A DNA stretch of 64,000 bases, taken from assembly GCA_964035795.1 (NCBI GenBank), contig OZ038321.1:13633971-13697970 (forward strand), given 5' to 3'. Positions 63,660 to 64,000 of this stretch are shown in pieces. The notes beneath the pieces are model-generated. The model had not been told where the DNA came from, did not search any database, and saw only the letters and a list, made by a program, of their open reading frames with translations. This stretch comes from Pterobdella sp. o SKG-2022. Its lineage: Eukaryota; Annelida; Clitellata; Hirudinida; Piscicolidae. The position numbers and the translations under genes are program-made. The stretch's first letter is position 1, and each line of letters opens with the position of its first letter.

Positions 63660-64000
63660 ACTGAGTAGAATACTGTGAAATAATATTCATAAGAAGACTA
63701 CAGGTTTATTCCATAAATGTTGAAAAAACTATTTTACCTCGAAAAAACAACTGATCCTTGTTATATCCTTTTTGAAAATTGCTTTATTTAACGCGGTAAA
63801 ATGGTGATTATTGAAAGATAAAAAAGATTATAATTTCTCCAAACTTCTTGTAATCGAATGAAAAACAATTTTAGTTCATATAACATAAGCGGCCAGTTAG
63901 TAAAAAATTAGTGATTTCAATTTAAAATGGCTACCTATAGCGCATGATAAACTGAAAAAATGAATTAAAATTTATATTTAAAAAAAATTTCATTATAGTT
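63660..64000. promoter_or_regulatory. GRB2 5' UTR and upstream region
   Basis: On the minus strand a donor GAG|GTAAAA at about 63737 and an acceptor TTCACAG ending at about 63677 suggest a 60-bp 5'-UTR intron, with the rest of the leader above. No promoter motif is identifiable in the AT-rich remainder. Confidence 0.4.

Overview
This is a 64 kb stretch of nuclear DNA from an AT-rich invertebrate animal. The coding regions are broken by GT-AG introns, many only 45-110 bp long, and the standard genetic code fits every gene. The products are typical animal proteins: a POU6-class homeodomain factor, GRB2, PDE1, an SLC6 transporter, SERAC1, DENR, RBM28, FAM185A and ribosomal protein eL8. I cannot name the species. 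The low GC, tRNA-derived SINEs, decayed LINEs and splice acceptors lying just before several start codons would fit a flatworm-like or other lophotrochozoan genome, but that is inference.

Layout. 25-3607 (+) is a four-exon gene for a small secreted, prohormone-like peptide. 3.6-8.9 kb is repeat-rich intergenic DNA. DENR (+, 8859-10057) converges on SERAC1 (-, about 10.9-14.9 kb), which carries an apparent 2-bp frameshift. After LINE and dispersed-repeat relics come an unidentified 133-residue gene (-, 16390-17204) and PDE1 (+, 18269-24343). Next is a tight cluster: eL8/RPL7A (-, 26486-28507) and FAM185A (+, 28701-30054) are divergent with 193 bp between them, and FAM185A ends 82 bp from the end of RBM28 (-, 30137-38391), whose introns have been filled by two dead LINEs. 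An inverted-repeat element with a SINE inside it separates RBM28 from an SLC6 transporter (-, 39741-44606). After 3.5 kb of intergenic DNA come POU6 (-, 48172-52894), a tRNA-Leu(CAG) (-, 54336-54419), orphan exons and GRB2 (-, 57568-63659).

Function. DENR and eL8 act in translation, RBM28 in ribosome biogenesis and GRB2 in receptor-tyrosine-kinase signalling. PDE1 ends cyclic-nucleotide signals under Ca2+/calmodulin control. POU6 and the SLC6 transporter suggest neural expression. These are housekeeping and signalling neighbours, not an operon or a defence system.

The most interesting item is in the fourth intron of eL8. A roughly 140-bp unit is tandemly repeated there and carries box C/D snoRNA-like sequences. 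Their guide matches the conserved 18S rRNA stretch TTAAAAAGCTCG, as in snoRNA U36 (SNORD36), which vertebrates also keep in introns of RPL7A. Exon phases were checked by hand: all junctions and total lengths close in frame for the secreted peptide, DENR, PDE1, eL8, FAM185A, RBM28, POU6, GRB2 and the 133-residue gene.
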